Assembly (NCBI GenBank): GCA_021399435.1
Contig: JAJTUP010000026.1
Span: 620,001-684,000, forward strand
Reading direction: 5' to 3'
From: Diaporthe sp. PMI_573
Lineage: Eukaryota > Ascomycota > Sordariomycetes > Diaporthales > Diaporthaceae
DNA length: 64,000 bases
Shown here: positions 34,114 to 47,462 of the stretch, in pieces
Numbering within the stretch: position 1 is the first letter of the stretch
How the letters are laid out: every line of letters begins with the position of its first letter
The notes under the pieces: generated by a model
Told to the model about the DNA's origin: nothing
Seen by the model: only the letters and a program-made list of their open reading frames with translations
The model's database searches: none
Made by a program: the position numbers and the translations under genes

Positions 34114-36286
34114 GCTGGGCAGGCGGATGTGGAGGAGGGCGGTGTCTGTCAGGTCTTGTTGGAGGGCAGAGTGACGCAAGCAAGCAAGCCCTTGCGGACG
34201 GGCGAAGGCATGGAGCAGGAACTGGGCAGGAACAGAGCAGGAATCAGAACAACAACAAGACCGCACAGCAGATACTAACCAGGACTGAAGGGCTGGGACG
34301 AGATCAGGAGCCAGCAAAGGGTATAACAGGCCGAGAGGGCTGGGTGAAACGGCGAGCAGTCCGGCGTGTGTGGACCGTTGGAGGACCGTCTGCACAGCAG
34401 GCGTACTGTTGTGTCTGCTGGGGCTCAGTTCGGGATTTCGTCAGAGGCTGTGACGCGTCGAGCGGGCTCGGACGGACGGGCAGTGTGGAGCAAGGACTGT
34501 CCAAGGTGTGACGGCGACAAGCAAAGAAGCGAGGTTCCGTTGCGTTGTGATCCTGGTCGGCCAATATAGGACAGGGTTGTCTGGGTGGGGAGGTTTGATG
34601 GGGGAGGGCGGGCGAAAGGTGTTTCTGTAGTGGATTGGGCAACTTTAACTGGGAGAGATGCGCGGTGGGAGAGCGTCGTGCCGTGCGAAGCGACGTATCG
34701 TAGTAGACTACGTTACGGGCCAGGTACTGTGGGGACGCAGTTATGGCAGCGTGCTTGGTGGTCTTGGTGGTCTTGGTGGCCTGGTGAATCAGCACGAGGA
34801 GCAAACAGGCAGATCTACGTGTAACGGCCCAGGTTCTGACAAGTGACAAATGATGAGCATGGCCAGTACGGAGGACGGGACCAAGAGACAGCCGGGAAGG
34901 GATGCTGTCCGGGAATACGAAAGTGGCCGGCTGGGGGCGAGGCGCAGAGGAGCGAGGTGAGGCGATGTGAGGCGTTGTTGGGTTTGTTGGATGTTTATTA
35001 AGGGGATGGGATTTTTCTTCCCCCTCTTGGGAGTCTTTGGGACTGCTGTCGGAGCTAGCAAGTTCACCAGCAAACCTTGAAGATGTCATGTCATGCCCCA
35101 ACGGGACTGGTATGGCCTGCAGGCGCATGCAAGTGCCGTGGATAAATGAATGGGAAAGCCATGCAGTAGTGTAGACTGTAGCTGTGTGAGTGGCGGGTGG
35201 TATCCCGTATTTGGGTGGCCGCCTGCGATCACCTCCCGACAGCCCGCAGCTGGCAGGGGGGCACTTGACCTGGTTGGCCCATCACGAGGCGTTTCCCTAC
35301 CTACCTAACGGTACCTGGGTAGGTGCCCAGGTGGTCTCGGGCGGCCGTCGAGTCGATAACCTCGCCGCTTTGGAGTTGACTTTGCGCTGCCGGCTGCCAG
35401 TGAGTTTGGTGTTTGGTGACCAGATGGAGCAGGATGCCCGGATTCCCGGATTCCGTCATCTTGCCAAATCCAAGATCCTGCTAGTCCACACGCCTGCTGG
35501 CGGAGGTCGCAATTGGCTGGGGCCTTCTGCCATGACCTGCATGCACTGCGCTACACAGTACGAAACGGATGCTGGTGGGGTAGGCCTCTGGCCTGTTCCT
35601 GTTTGGTAGCGTACTGTGTAGCACCCAGCTGGATGGGCGACACGTTGGCCGTGCGGTTACCGTCCCACGGGTCTCAACGTCGTACTACAGTAAATTAGAG
35701 GTCAAAGTTCTGAGCGGAACGTCGACTGGTCCGTCTTCTGGAACGCCTCGGAACGCCTGAGCGCACGGGAAAGGGGTGTTGTACCTCTCTGCTTCTTGTC
35801 CCAATGACAAAGACAGGACGAGGGGTGAGAACTGAAAGAGGCCACCATCGGGGTCGGGTCTCGTCTTCAATGCATCTATTTTAGGCACAGTAGCTGGCAT
35901 GGTCGCACGTTACTCGGTCCTGAAGTGCTATTGTAGCGCTGTCTCTGTGGAACGACAAGCGTTTCTTGCCTTGCCTGCCTGTGTGCACAGTCGACTTGAG
36001 TTCGCGTGTGCCCCTTTTCGACAGGCTTTGCCTCCGAGGCCTTCTAGACCCCAGGGTCCTCCTCCATGGCTGGCATGGCTGCATGCATGGATGGGCCGTT
36101 GGCATCTAAGGAAGGTTGCCATCGTCGTGGGCACGACTCAGGGCTGGTGATGCCTTTAATGAGGCTGCCCCGGATCGCCTATCGAAAATCCATCAAGCCA
36201 TCGCAGATCATCCCGCCCTCCCGCCAGCCCGCCTACCAGCCCGGCGCCACGATATCACCTCTTGGCAGCGACTCTTCCTGCCCCAT

Positions 36287-36371
36287 GGCCTGGCCTGGCC
36301 TGGCCTGGACTGTGCTCTCTGCTCTGCTCTGCTCTGCTCTGCCCTGCTCTGCCCTGCTCTGCCCTGCTCTG
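36287..36371. repeat. Adjacent pentamer repeats GGCCT and CTCTG/CCCTG
   Basis: About four and a half GGCCT units followed, after four bases, by roughly eleven CTCTG or CCCTG units. No coding frame is supported across them. Confidence 0.85.
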
Positions 36372-37824
36372 GCTTCTGCGCTGTGGCCTCGAGGCACAGC
36401 CGGCACGGCTCGCCCTCGTCCGGGTCCCCATCAGCACCACCTCAGATGTCCCACGGCATCGGCCCGGACTCGTGCGCAATCCAGCCCATCGCAACGCAAT
36501 TAAGCTGCGCCCACAGTGGCGGCCCCCACTCTCTGCTTCTCTGTCGATTGCAAGCTCGCCTGTCTGGGATACCCCATCAGGACCCAGGGGCTGAGAGCCT
36601 GATCGGCACTCCATCTTCTCTCCGTTTCTGCTGCCACCGTTTCCCCTCCTGCACAAATGCAGTGCCACGGCAGTTGCCTCCGGGACCATACAGGACGCTC
36701 CTGAAGTTGCGAGCAACGGCCCCAATGGGCAAGTGCCCTGTGGAGCCCAGCAGCGATCATCCCATTACTGTAGATCACTGCCTCGTTATTCGTGGCCCAG
36801 CAGGCGTGCCTGAACCTTTGTTCTGGGCTGGCGGTTCCTGGCGACCAGACACCAGAGAACACCCACCCGGACATGGCTAGTTTCGATGTGCACAAGACTG
36901 CCGAGCGCCTTGGTTGGCCTCAACAACCGCACGTGTTGCACAGCATCCGAGCTGCTAATTCCGCTTCTCTGTTTCTCGAGATGGGACAAGTCGCTAGCGC
37001 CCGCGATGCAATTCTTCAGTCTTCCCGGCGAGGCCGTGCGGTCGACGGGACCAGAGCAGCAAAGGTACCACAAGGCTCCAAGCTTCGTGTTTTTGAGTCA
37101 GTCCTGACAGCTTGACAGGTCGCTCTGCGAACGAACGCCCTGACGATCCTGCAGGTCATTGCTTCTTCCTGCCAGTACACAGTAATGGTGATTGCAGGCA
37201 GCCCTCCTCAGGTTGGGCGGGGCCGACCCACCCAGCCCACCACGCATCGGCATCACGTATCATCCATCCACGGCCGCCCTGCTGGCCCCCGTCCCGCGGA
37301 CATCAAAATAGGGCAATGAGACGATCGTATTCACTTCAATCACTTTGATGGGCATGGAACTACACTAGTGCCCTGCCTGTTCTCTGTGACGTCTCGTCAA
37401 CTAGAACCGGGCCGGGCCTCATTTCGGTGCTGCGTGCGCTCTGTCACGTCTGTCCGGCTGTCACTAACAACGCCTTGGCTGCCGCCGTCTTACTTCAGCT
37501 GACCTTCATTCCTGCAACTTGCTCCCGCGTCCGTCATTTTTACTACACAGTGAGCAGTTGAGATGCACACGGCAAGCCCGAACATGTCACCTCGCGCCTC
37601 CGGGACAGAGCTGCGCAGATCACGCAGCCTCCGGGCTGAAATAGGGTCCATCTGTCTCGAACGGCTTCCTGTCAAAACCAGCAAGGCCACTGGACGCTGT
37701 TAATGAAGACCAAAGCACCGCCTTGCCTCGTAGACATGCAGCTACCGATGTGGACTGCAGCAGCCTGCAGCTTTCTGCAGCCTGCTGAAGCTGGACGCTT
37801 TTGCGCCGGTGCGTACAGATGGTA

Positions 37825-37830
37825 CACGTG
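37825..37830. promoter_or_regulatory. CACGTG E-box upstream of the Zn2Cys6 gene
   Basis: CACGTGATG, 242 bp before the ATG at 38067. It has the same extended core as the boxes before rps15 and SDH1. Confidence 0.3.
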
Positions 37831-38066
37831 ATGCCTCATGCAATCTTCGGTCCAGCAGAGCCGCGTCTCACAGCACAGTCCTGGCGAATCAGGAGAGGCG
37901 ATACTATGCCGTATAAGTGTGCAGCAGTATGACTTACCATTCGACTCGCGCAGTGATTACCCTACCTGTTGCCAAATAGTCAACTTTTTCAGGCATCTTG
38001 TTTTAACCTCTCCCATGTTTCTGATTGACCTGGGCGTTGGTCAAGTGACTCCTGCCTGTTCAGCTC

Positions 38067-40239
38067 ATGATGAAAGCCGTCTCACCCAAAGCTGACGCAC
38101 AGGTCATACCTGGCGAGATTCAGACTTTTATTGAGCAGCTTCAGTATGACGACGACGACGACTTCTTCCGTCAGTACTTGCACCTACCGAACGATGAACC
38201 ACCGGCCTATGTACAACCATCCGTGGACGGCCGTGACGACACCTCGACCTACCTTGGATCCGAGGGCCATGTACCACCGTTGACATCCGGGCAAACTCTT
38301 TCGCCCTCAAGCCGTAGCAGGGCATCACCATCTTCCCCAGGCCGGCTGGAAGATGCTGACTCCCAGGCCGTACTCAGCGCGCCATGGCCTAGGGGGGGCT
38401 TCGACGATTTGGATTCCATCGACTGCTTGCGGCACGTCGGTGGCGGTCCAGAAATACTTATTCAGGAACCAATATCGGCCCCGCCAACACGTATAGAGGA
38501 GGATGACATGTCTATCAATCTGTCGCCTCGGGGTCCAGGCCATCCCATGCCCGCCTTAAATTCAGCTCAGGCAATGCCAATGAAACGCGGCAGGAGCAAC
38601 CCGCTGTCTGGAGAGAAGCGCGCCAAGGTGTCCCATATGCGCAAGATCAAGGCTTGTATGCGCTGTCGCATCCGCAAACGAGAAGTAAGACAAGCAGCGG
38701 CTCGACCTTTCCCGGCAATGCGTTTCTTGCTGACTCTCAGGTAGTGCGATGAAGACACGCCTTGTAAGCATTGCAGAAAGGCGTTTCCAAAACAACAAGT
38801 CGTGTGCGTTCGGGAGAAATTGTCGGGTGTGCGTTTCCCTGATGACGACCAAGGCAGTGAGTTGGGCCCGCCTTGTCCTTGGCCTTCCTTGGTACCGGCT
38901 GCTAAACCGTGTCTCAGCTGACATATGGACCCGGGAGTCGATGTGCGTATCGTTGCTGCAGCAGAATTGGCAGTTGTGTGGAATTCCATGCTCAGTTGTC
39001 ATAAGATTCAACCAGGCGACCGACTCGCCCGGGCTAGCTCTGACGCTTCAGCCTTATGTTGTCAACGCGAGGCCCTTCGCGCCTGCTACGGGCTACTTAT
39101 CTTCGCCAGTATCCGCTGGAATTGGCGGTGCTTCCATGTCTACGTGGGGCGGGGCCGGTGCGCAACCGGCGCCAAACACGGTGATGGGGTTCTGCCTTGC
39201 CCCAGGGCAGGAGCACTTGCCTCACGACTTGCTTGGGTGGGCGGAAAGGCAGCTATCAGGAGAACTGTATGACAAGAAGGCGCCAGACTTCGAGGCCGCC
39301 ATACTTTCCTTTCTCTTAGTATACAGGGACAGCCCATTAGACGTACAAGGCTCCTCCTCCAGCTCCAGCTCCGGGAAGAGAAAGGCCCTAGCTTGCGTCG
39401 ACCCAAAGAATCTTGTTCGTAAGATCTGCGAGATGAGGTGCTGGTACTTGATCTGGCAGACTTCCAAGCTTTTCGCATACACGCGTGGAGGAGCACCTGT
39501 TCTGGGCGGACACGACAAGCACTCGAGACTGCCACCAACGGCGCTCTGGGAACTCAGGAAGATAACCACCGAGGGGCTTATCGCCTGCGAGAAGGAGATC
39601 CTGCTGGAGCTAGACGAGCTGTCTCCGGACGGGGCTCGCCTGATCGAGCTGCCATTATGGGCTTGTATATGGCAGATGATTCTCATCTACCGGCAATTGG
39701 TTGCTGGATACTCAAATCTCGCCCGCAGCCAGCTGGTTTCCTCGGTAGACGGCGGGAAGGCAGGTAAGTGACAGCCACATTCACTTGTTATGCTTCAGGT
39801 CTTTTGGCATGGGACACTTCTGATTGACTTGACCGGCTTTCAGGTTCCAATGAGGTATCGGCGTTGCCAGTCGTGGAGCATCTCTGTCGGCTGCTGGTCA
39901 TTAAATACAATGCATATTTCGGCTCGACGTCGCCTATCTACCCTAAAAATGGCCAGCCATCGACGACTGAGCTGCTGGCAGGTGATGAGCATCTCAGACG
40001 GGAGTGGGACAACGTGTTACTGCGCCGGAAAGAGTTTTGTGAGCATTAAAATCCTACGTGCCCCGGGGCGTCTTCCGCCGTCCAGATCATCGCAGCATTA
40101 ATGAACGCCTTGGGCTGATCTTTGCCCCTCAGATCTGACGATTGCGAACGGTGTGGCGTCTGACGAATACCTGAGGCATCTTGTCATCGATGTCGAGAGT
40201 ACGCTTGAACATCGGCTGCGAAGGAGGCCAAAATCGTAG
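38067..40239 (+). CDS. Zn(II)2Cys6 transcription factor with an internal zinc cluster
   Basis: Five exons (38067-38684, 38745-38856, 38918-39763, 39844-40038, 40133-40239) close in frame to 625 residues. The N-terminal 190 residues are acidic, with a DDDDDFF patch near 30, and Ser/Pro-rich. A basic run (MKRGRSNPLSGEKRAKVSHM) leads to the zinc cluster: Cys197, 200, 207, 213, 216 and 227, as CMRCRIRKREC then DEDTPCKHC. The first intron falls exactly between Glu206 and Cys207. The last Cys spacing is 10 residues (usual 6-8), followed by VREKL. The remaining 390 residues are helical, with no membrane segment, and contain CWYLIWQTSKLFAYTRG and LPLWACIWQMILIYRQLV. The cluster in mid-protein and the short tail differ from classical Gal4-like factors. 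Targets are unknown. Confidence 0.82.
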
Positions 40240-40629
40240 ATTATCCGCCCCCGTGACACTTCTGCATGTCGCGTGCACCGACCAGTCATTGCTCTCATCA
40301 GCATGTGCTTTTCAACAACGTACTTCGTGGTACGCGGCATCACTACTGGGAGACTTGCCCTTGATCTGCCCCAAATGGCCTTTGTGCTCAGATCCTGGAG
40401 ATCCGGTCACATAACTGGACGGAAGCGGGGACAGAGGCATCGCGCATGAGCGATGGCTTCTAGATCTCGATTAACATTGAAAACATCAACGCCACTTCCC
40501 TAGCAATGCAAAGCACATACGGCCAGGTTATTTTAGGCCCTCGCATGCTCACGACACCGGTTCAAACCAGGAATCAACCGCCAACCAAAACAGGATCGAA
40601 CCATCAATTTCCATCCCTCCGTCGCGATG
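40240..40629. other. Convergent 3' flanks
   Basis: Gap between the stop codons of the Zn2Cys6 gene (+) and the O-fucosyltransferase-like gene (-). I see nothing else in it. Confidence 0.6.
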
Positions 40630-42242
40630 TCAAGGCCACATTCCATAGTACATGCTCACAGCCCCGCCCGAGTCGCCAAACAGCTTCGAATACCTGTCCT
40701 GCCACATCATCGTCCCGGGCTTTCCGGGATCAGAGCTCGGCACTTGCATGAACGCCCCGTACTCGGCACCGACGCCGTGGCTCCCGCCGCCATATGCGTT
40801 CCCTCTCCGCAGGGCTAGGTTCCACGCGAAGCTGCTCTCGACGATTCCCAGCACGAACCCGGCGCGCAACATGATCTCGTAGTCAACAAGCGACCTCTGG
40901 TCCCACGTCAGGCGGTTGTTGAGCACGGCCACCTCCGCCGGCGCCAGGATGTCCCGCTTCGTGACGACTGTGGTGCCGAGCTCGGCGGCCTTGGCGGTGA
41001 AGCGGCGCACGTCTGCATCCTCAGCTTGCAGGCCCGTCGCCAGGTATACGACCCTCCCGGGGCCCTCGGACGCGCCTAGGTGTTCGAGAAACCATGTCGC
41101 CTGCGCGTTGTAGCCGGGGAAGAAGGGGCGATCGGGTGGCGGGCCGCTGTCGTCACCGTGGGCGGGCGGGGGCGCGACGTCCTTCTCGGTACGCAGGTGG
41201 GCGCCCACAAAGCGCGGGTTCTTGTCCTGTGCAGGGTTGTGGCCGATCCCTCGGCGCGGGTCGAGCGGTATTCCGAAGCGGCGGCCGAGCTCCCAGAGTC
41301 CGGAGGCGGCCAGCAACCTGATGTCTTCGCGCACGCGCAACAGGCGACCGAAATCCCGGCGGAAGGCCTCACCGTCGTAGTGGACCGGCCAGGTGAAGAT
41401 GGTCTCCTGCAAGTCGACCCGCACGGGGTAGTGACGCCGTTCGAGGGGCAGCTCGCGCTCATACAAGTCGGCGAACCGGCGCGTCAGGTTCTGCGGGTTC
41501 GCGAGGATTGAGGTGTGGGTGCCGTTGAGCACCGCCATGTTGTCCGTCAACATGCCCATGCTCACCGGCACCGGCTTGAGCAGGCTCGGCTTGTCATATA
41601 GGTCGTCCAGGGACCTGTGGACGCGCATCTGCGGGCAGTGCGTATGCAGGGAGGTGACCAGGTGCTCGGACGAGAACATGTAGTCCAGGGGCTGGCCCTT
41701 GGCCTGCTGCTCGCCGTGGAGGTTGGAGATGTCGGCCGGAGAGCGGCGCGTGATCCGGGGGAGGACGAGCTGCGCTGGGGGAGGGTGGAATGTCAGTGTT
41801 GACAACGGCAACGGCGACAGGCACACGGTTCATGTAGCTAGCTGGCCGGTTGTGAAACAACCCAACCGGCCGAACGTATTGACTGACCTCCTATCTCGAT
41901 CGCGAAGCGTATGCAGTGCAGGAGTCCATTTTTGACCTCGCCCACGCCCCCTGGAATGGGCGCACACGTCAGGATGAGGGCCTTGTCGTCCGGATGCCAG
42001 TCTCTGCCGGCACAGAGCCGCGCCAGCTCCGTGCCTTCGAACCTGCCATCAACCTCGTTCTCGAGCAGGTCCGAGACGAACAGCTTCTTCTCGTCCTTGA
42101 AGCTGCGCAGGACCTCGGCATACCGGTCGCGGACCTGATTTTCCTCGAGGTCCGAGATGAAGTACAGGAGGAGCAGTGCTGGCACGAGGTACTTTGCGAT
42201 ACGGACGAGCCGGGGAGCGTCCAGCAGCTTGGGTCTAATCAT
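40630..42242 (-). CDS. Type II membrane protein, putative O-fucosyltransferase fold
   Basis: Two exons (42242-41888, 41774-40630) joined in phase 1 give 499 residues. A short N-terminal tail is followed by one anchor (RIAKYLVPALLLLYFISDLE, about 14-33). The luminal part has features of GT-B O-fucosyltransferase-like proteins: CAPIPGGVGEVKNGLLHCIR near the start, where a nucleotide-sugar glycine-rich segment is expected; AQLVLPRITRRS; PRFVGAHLRTEKDV with the conserved His-Leu-Arg; VVYLATGLQ; and the late VDYEIMLRAGFVLGIVESSF then AWNLALRRG. Fungal relatives are numerous and uncharacterised. A Golgi glycosyltransferase role is likely but donor and acceptor are unknown. Remote fold recognition is needed, so the family call is moderate. 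Confidence 0.65.
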
Positions 42243-44762
42243 GGTCTGTCTGGGGGTCGAGGCTCCGAGTAACAGGTCAAGGGGGCAAGCCTATAGCAAG
42301 AGGATTCCACTACGGAGAGGTGGGATGTGTTGGGTGGACGATGCTCATTGCGACTTGCCACATCGTCAAAAGACCACCACCTTCGGCTCCCTTGGAGCTT
42401 TACACGGAAAGGTTCAGCAGATGGGTGAGCATTGTCTCACACGGGCGTTGCGGGCGAGAGCTCTTCCCCCTTTTGGGAAGTCATGGCTTCAGCTCGTTCG
42501 GGATCAGATCGCCTGTCCCCGTGTTCCCCTTCCCCCCCCCCCTTCCCAAAAAAAAAAACTCTTCTAGATGCAGATAATCAAGAACCATCAGGATAAAGAA
42601 GCTTCACGGGGCGGGTGCGTGCGCACAGGTGGGACTGGGCATGTATCAAGCTCCCGGCGCCGACAAGTTGGAAAGTTCAGCCCGGGCTTCGGATACGAGG
42701 ACTCGGTTGGGAGAGGATGGGAGGCATTGTGCCGTTGGTGCGTATGTTGTCATTGGGATCCGAGCGCATGCTGGCGGTTCCTTCGTGCGCTACCCTGCCC
42801 TCCGCTGTCGGCAAGTGCTGGGCCTCCTCAATCATGGACTGCGATCTTGTGTTGCCGGTGCGCTTAAATTGCCAGAGTTCATGAGGGCCTGTGGCCGAAC
42901 ATCTGGCCCGCGGCGGCTGATGCTGCTGCTGGGGAGACCAAGACCAGCTCGACCTGGCCGCCCATTTCTCAGCCGCCCCTGTGCAAGTCTGTGCGACACT
43001 AGCTTTGTGCCACAGGTTGCAGCACAGCGCCCCATTTGGTCGTGTTTTCCTTTGAACAGCGGAGGTGAGAGCGGGGGTGAGTTCATCTCGTCTTACCCAG
43101 ATCGGTTTTCTCGGCCGAGGCGGAAGGAAGACGGCGACAAAGAAGCCCGCGATGCACTCGACCCCGATGTTCAGGTTGCTGCTCGGATTACTCGCCCTGG
43201 CAGCAAGGTCCAATGCCAAGCTACATGTGACATTCGCGCTACTGGCGGTCATCGACAGCGGCAGAGGAGCCGGTGTTGTCATTGACTGTAGTAGGCTCTC
43301 TCTGAATGACAGCCGACAAGCCCAGGCCCATGGCAAGGGATGATTGATGGACGGGGCACGGGTGGGACCATCCGCTGATCAAAGGCTGTTCGACTCCCAT
43401 GTGCCGAGAGGACCCTGGGAACGCGGGCGCCACCAACGTGGATTGGTAGGCTGTACTTGACGCTTGACAAGGCCCTCAAACTCAATCTCGACCTGCCCGG
43501 TCGGGTCGGGTCTCTCCCTGTGCCACTGATCCCCTGTCATATAGACAAGGAAGCAGCACACACAGCTACCATTACCAATTACTGTAGTATTTTTTTTTTG
43601 CCCCATAGCAGTACGCGGGACGGTCGAGGTTCGTACCGCGTTCGCCCTCTTTGCATTACGCGCCCCGGGGAATATGGTTTCAGGATTTATACCTACAATA
43701 TTTGTTTCGTGCTTCTGACCAAGTAACGGCCCGCATACCAATATCAGAGGCGGTGTATAAGCATACTAGCGACTATCAACCTCGCCCGCATCGGCTGGAC
43801 CTGGGCCTCATCTCGCAATGCACTCTGTGATGGGCGCCCAGGGGTGGGCCGGGGGGGCAGGTTGGGATACTTCAGACGACAGCTTCTGGGTGTACACAAG
43901 GATGCCCATCGAGAAGGGTGAATGGGGCCGCCGTGGAATTCTGCAGGCATGGGTGGGTGTGTGGGTAGCCGTGGTACATCAGAGATCTCTTGGAAGCAAC
44001 AGGCTAGCATCCACCGCGTGTCTGTTTTCGATCTCGATGGATGGATTTGACTTCTGGGAACAGAGCACGACACACAATTTCTCATAGGTGCGGAGCATTG
44101 TTGGCGTGAAATGGCCACTGCGGAGTCTTGAATACTTCGGCCGGGAGTGGTGTGCTGTTTCTGTTGTCAAGTCCATCTGGCATGCCGCTTTACGTTGGAA
44201 CCTGTGCAATCAGGCGAAATGCTCGGCTCTCGGGTAGTATAGTGTTGCGATACGTGACATGGCAGCCTGCATTGCATGTCATGTGCGCTTGCCCCTGCGG
44301 GAACACCGTTTCTGTTCGTGAGGACTTGGTCTGGTCGAGTGAGTGTGTGGGTGTGTGAGTGCGAGGTCACACACACGCACAAAGAGACATGGCATGATTG
44401 AGGTTGGGGTGTGTGTGATATCTCATTGCAGCTGGCCGGCGCATCCTGCCTCACGCGAGGGTAAGGGTGGGCAGGCAGAACACGAGGGGAGCTTGGGGAG
44501 GCACATCAGAACTGGATGGCTTGACCTGTGAGACCAGAGTCCTGGAACACCGGCCGGATGCAGAGGCGTCACGGATGAGGACCATGCCAGTCCCCAGGAA
44601 CAATGAGCGTCCTGCTGACTCCACCGTAGGGCAAAGGATCTCCTGTTGTAAAGCTGAATGATGCTATTTGTGGTCGACAAGATTAGAACACCAGTTGGTA
44701 CACGCCAGACTACTGTAATTAGTAGCCACACAGCCGAGTTGGCCGAGGTTGAGGATCACGAT

Positions 44763-44789
44763 GGGGACGCTGGGGACGCTGGGGACGCT
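44763..44789. repeat. GGGGACGCT x3 tandem repeat
   Basis: Three exact 9-bp copies. No gene is associated. Confidence 0.9.
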
Positions 44790-45345
44790 GGAGGATCGAG
44801 AATCGAGATACAAGAGGGTCCAGAGGCCGCATGGCAAAAGCGGGCCCACTGGGCGGGCTGTGGGCAACAGCTCCGAAGAGGGCGACGGGCGAGCAAGTGC
44901 TTCGCCACCCATTTCCAACGCGTTTTTGCGCGTCGATCTCGCGTCTCGACCAGCTCTCTGCCGCCATCTCTGATTGGACGGCGTCTCGGGGCTTGCGCGT
45001 GCCTGACCAGCCGCCGTTTTTCGATGCCCATTCTGCTGCAGCCTGCAGAGAGACATCTCTACATCTACACCTGCTCATGTTCACTCTCCTGCTGACGGGG
45101 TCGTGGGCTCGTGGGCTGCTTCGTTCATTCGTTGGTCCGTCACTCGTTTTTTGTCGATGCTGTGCTGCTTGTTAAACGGTAAACTCCGTCTGCAGGTCCG
45201 GGTCCTGGTTCCAGGCCAGATCCACCCCCCAACAGCATCTTTCTCAGTTTCGCATTGCTCGGCTGCTAAAAGAGCATCTCCCAGAGTAACCCTGACCCCT
45301 GGGGACTGAATCCTGCCCCAGCCCGCCAGCCCCTCCCCGTCCTGG

Positions 45346-45381
45346 CTCCTCCTCCTCCTCCTCCTCCTCCTCCTCCTCCTC
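45346..45381. repeat. CTC x12 trinucleotide repeat
   Basis: Twelve uninterrupted copies on the plus strand in the leader region of the gene starting at 47463. It is a perfect purine/pyrimidine mirror tract. Confidence 0.92.
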
Positions 45382-47462
45382 AGTTCCCAGCTCCCAGCCT
45401 GCGTGGGCCCCACGTCTTGCCGTCCGAAACAAACCATCGTGAGCGCACGGCCTCAGCCGCCCCCAGCACACAGGACAAGGCACTCAGATCTCTAAACCAT
45501 ACAAGAGCACAAGACCACCGAGACGTTCTGTCTCACCCTCGCTAGCCCAGTCAAGTCAAGCCCAAGTCCCAAGTCAGGCTCGAATCCTCGCTCCTCCTGT
45601 CTGTATTACCGTATCTTTGGAGCCCTCACCTAACAACCTCGACTCCACCTGCCTGCGTACCCCCCCCCGAAAAAAAGGCCCCCCCTTCCAAATCCACCAA
45701 TCCACCAATCCACCTTCACATCCACCCATCAACAATCCAGGCCTGATCCCTCGACGTCCGCGTCCCGTCACCCACCAGCTGCCAGGTTTGCCAGCACGGT
45801 GCACTTGGGGGCAACTGCGCTTCAGCTGCGCCTTTGCTGCACTCGTGCCGCCGTCTGTTCGCCTCACCCTCGCCTCGACTCGCCTCAACCTCGGATTACC
45901 TCAGAATCCAATCTTGCCTTGCGCCTTACATGCCTGCCTGCTGTTGATCTGGTCTCTGTCTGGCGTCGATCGGACTGTTTATTTCTTCTCTACCTTCCTG
46001 CAAGACATCCTCAGCGTTTGCACGGATCAGGGCATCGGCCACCGGCACATTTTTGCTGCACCGCACCCCGTCGCCAACTGGCAAACAGCAGCCCAGCCCC
46101 AGCCGACGACACCTAAGTGGCCCCTTCTATCTTCCTGTCTGCCCGTCTGGCTCATCCTCGACTGCTTTTACTGCCAGGGGTGTTGTTGATACTGCCGCGC
46201 CCCTCAGACCTACCAAGCATCGCATCGCATCTCATCGCATCGCATTGCCCCGCGGTGCACCGCCATCCTTTAATACATTAGACGCGTCTGCCAGGATCGT
46301 TCAACACGACGTCGAGCTGCCTCCTTGCTCAGTGGTCCTTGTCTCCAGCTACCTCCTAGCTCTCCCGAGAGCGCATTCGGGTTGTTAATACAGTCTCGCC
46401 AGAGGCTTGGTTCGTGACTACCTGCAGGCAGAAGAAGAAACTGGACGATTCCCGGTCGCTTATTAAAGCCACGGCTCACATATATCGGGATCCCGTCCAC
46501 CTGCGCAGCCCAGAGTTTGGCCTCAAGGGTTGGCGCACGTCTGTGCTGTCTGCAGTATTGATCGGCTTAATCGAGGACCTCACTCTCTCATCACTGGTCA
46601 TTGTGTCCCATTACGCCGTCCGGGATCGCATGCAGGCCGACGACCAGGGTTGAAGGTACGTGGGTACGAGTAGATGTGATCGCTGCACGCCTCCACTGCC
46701 TTTAGCATCCTCCCGCATCCGCTCCACGCGCCGCAGTGCCTCCATCCTCCTTCGGACCCGCTGTCCCCCCCCGCCAATACCACTATACCACCGTCCCCCG
46801 TCCTCTTGCTGTCAACCAGGGAACCCAGAACGTGCGTGCTGTTCCTACATATTCATACATCCCGCTCATCGACCATCCCGTGTTCCCACCACCACCCACC
46901 CCCCCTCCCAACCCAATCTACATTCTTCCTTTTTCCCTGTGTATCTGTCGCATTTGGCTCGACGGCGACGGGTCGGCCATCAACTCTCCCCGCTCGTCTG
47001 TCTGTGACGGCTCACCTGCCTGCTTCCACGATCTTGACGACTCAATTTCCATACATTTCCTTTCGTCTTTATCACGACTGATGTCTCTTTCATGATGTTT
47101 TCTTGGACGTCTTCACCGAGTACAATCTAACCGGACGGTCTAGCCCTTTCCCGCCTTTTGGGAACGAACCCAAAAAAGCCCGTGGCGTCTTACAGAAACG
47201 GGACACAACAGACCAGCCACCCGATTTTGGACGTTCAACGAGATTCGACACGAACTTCCCTTTATTAGTAACACATATCTGGCGGGACACTTTACTTGGC
47301 GGGACCATTACCAACTTCTTGAGGACCAAGCATCACATCTCATTCGCGCGCAGGCCATTGGCAGCACTTTTGAGAGCATTCCTCTCTTTAGACCTTGACG
47401 GGTACACGCTTTGACGATCTCATGACCCGCCCCGTCTTCTGAACCGGACTGTAAACTGAGAC

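Larger units (their letters stand above)
34114..38066. other. Gene-poor stretch between DUF8004 and Zn2Cys6 genes
   Basis: 34.1-35.1 kb is the likely leader and promoter of the DUF8004 gene. An 80-codon ATG frame at 36873-37115 (plus) has fair codon use but no recognised domain and is not called. Tandem pentamers GGCCT (36287-36309) and CTCTG/CCCTG (36314-36371) sit side by side. A CACGTGATG box at 37825 precedes the Zn2Cys6 gene by about 240 bp. Confidence 0.5.
42243..47462. other. Gene-poor stretch and pyrimidine-rich leader of the next gene
   Basis: No gene is supported. A 63-codon ATG frame at 43152-43343 begins with a signal-peptide-like MHSTPMFRLLLGLLALAA, but it overlaps other frames and lacks further support. 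45.2-47.4 kb is C/T-dominated on the plus strand with CTC x12 (45346-45381) and CGCAT units (46219-46247). It also has a block nearly matching one in the bHLH leader (45550-45586). GGGGACGCT x3 is at 44763-44789. Confidence 0.5.

Noticed and set aside
36873..37115. 80-residue ATG frame
   Set aside because: Fair codon use, but no family, no splice context and gene-poor surroundings.
43152..43343. 63-residue frame with a signal-peptide-like start (possible small secreted protein)
   Set aside because: No Cys pattern or coding bias, and it overlaps other open frames. Chance is likely.
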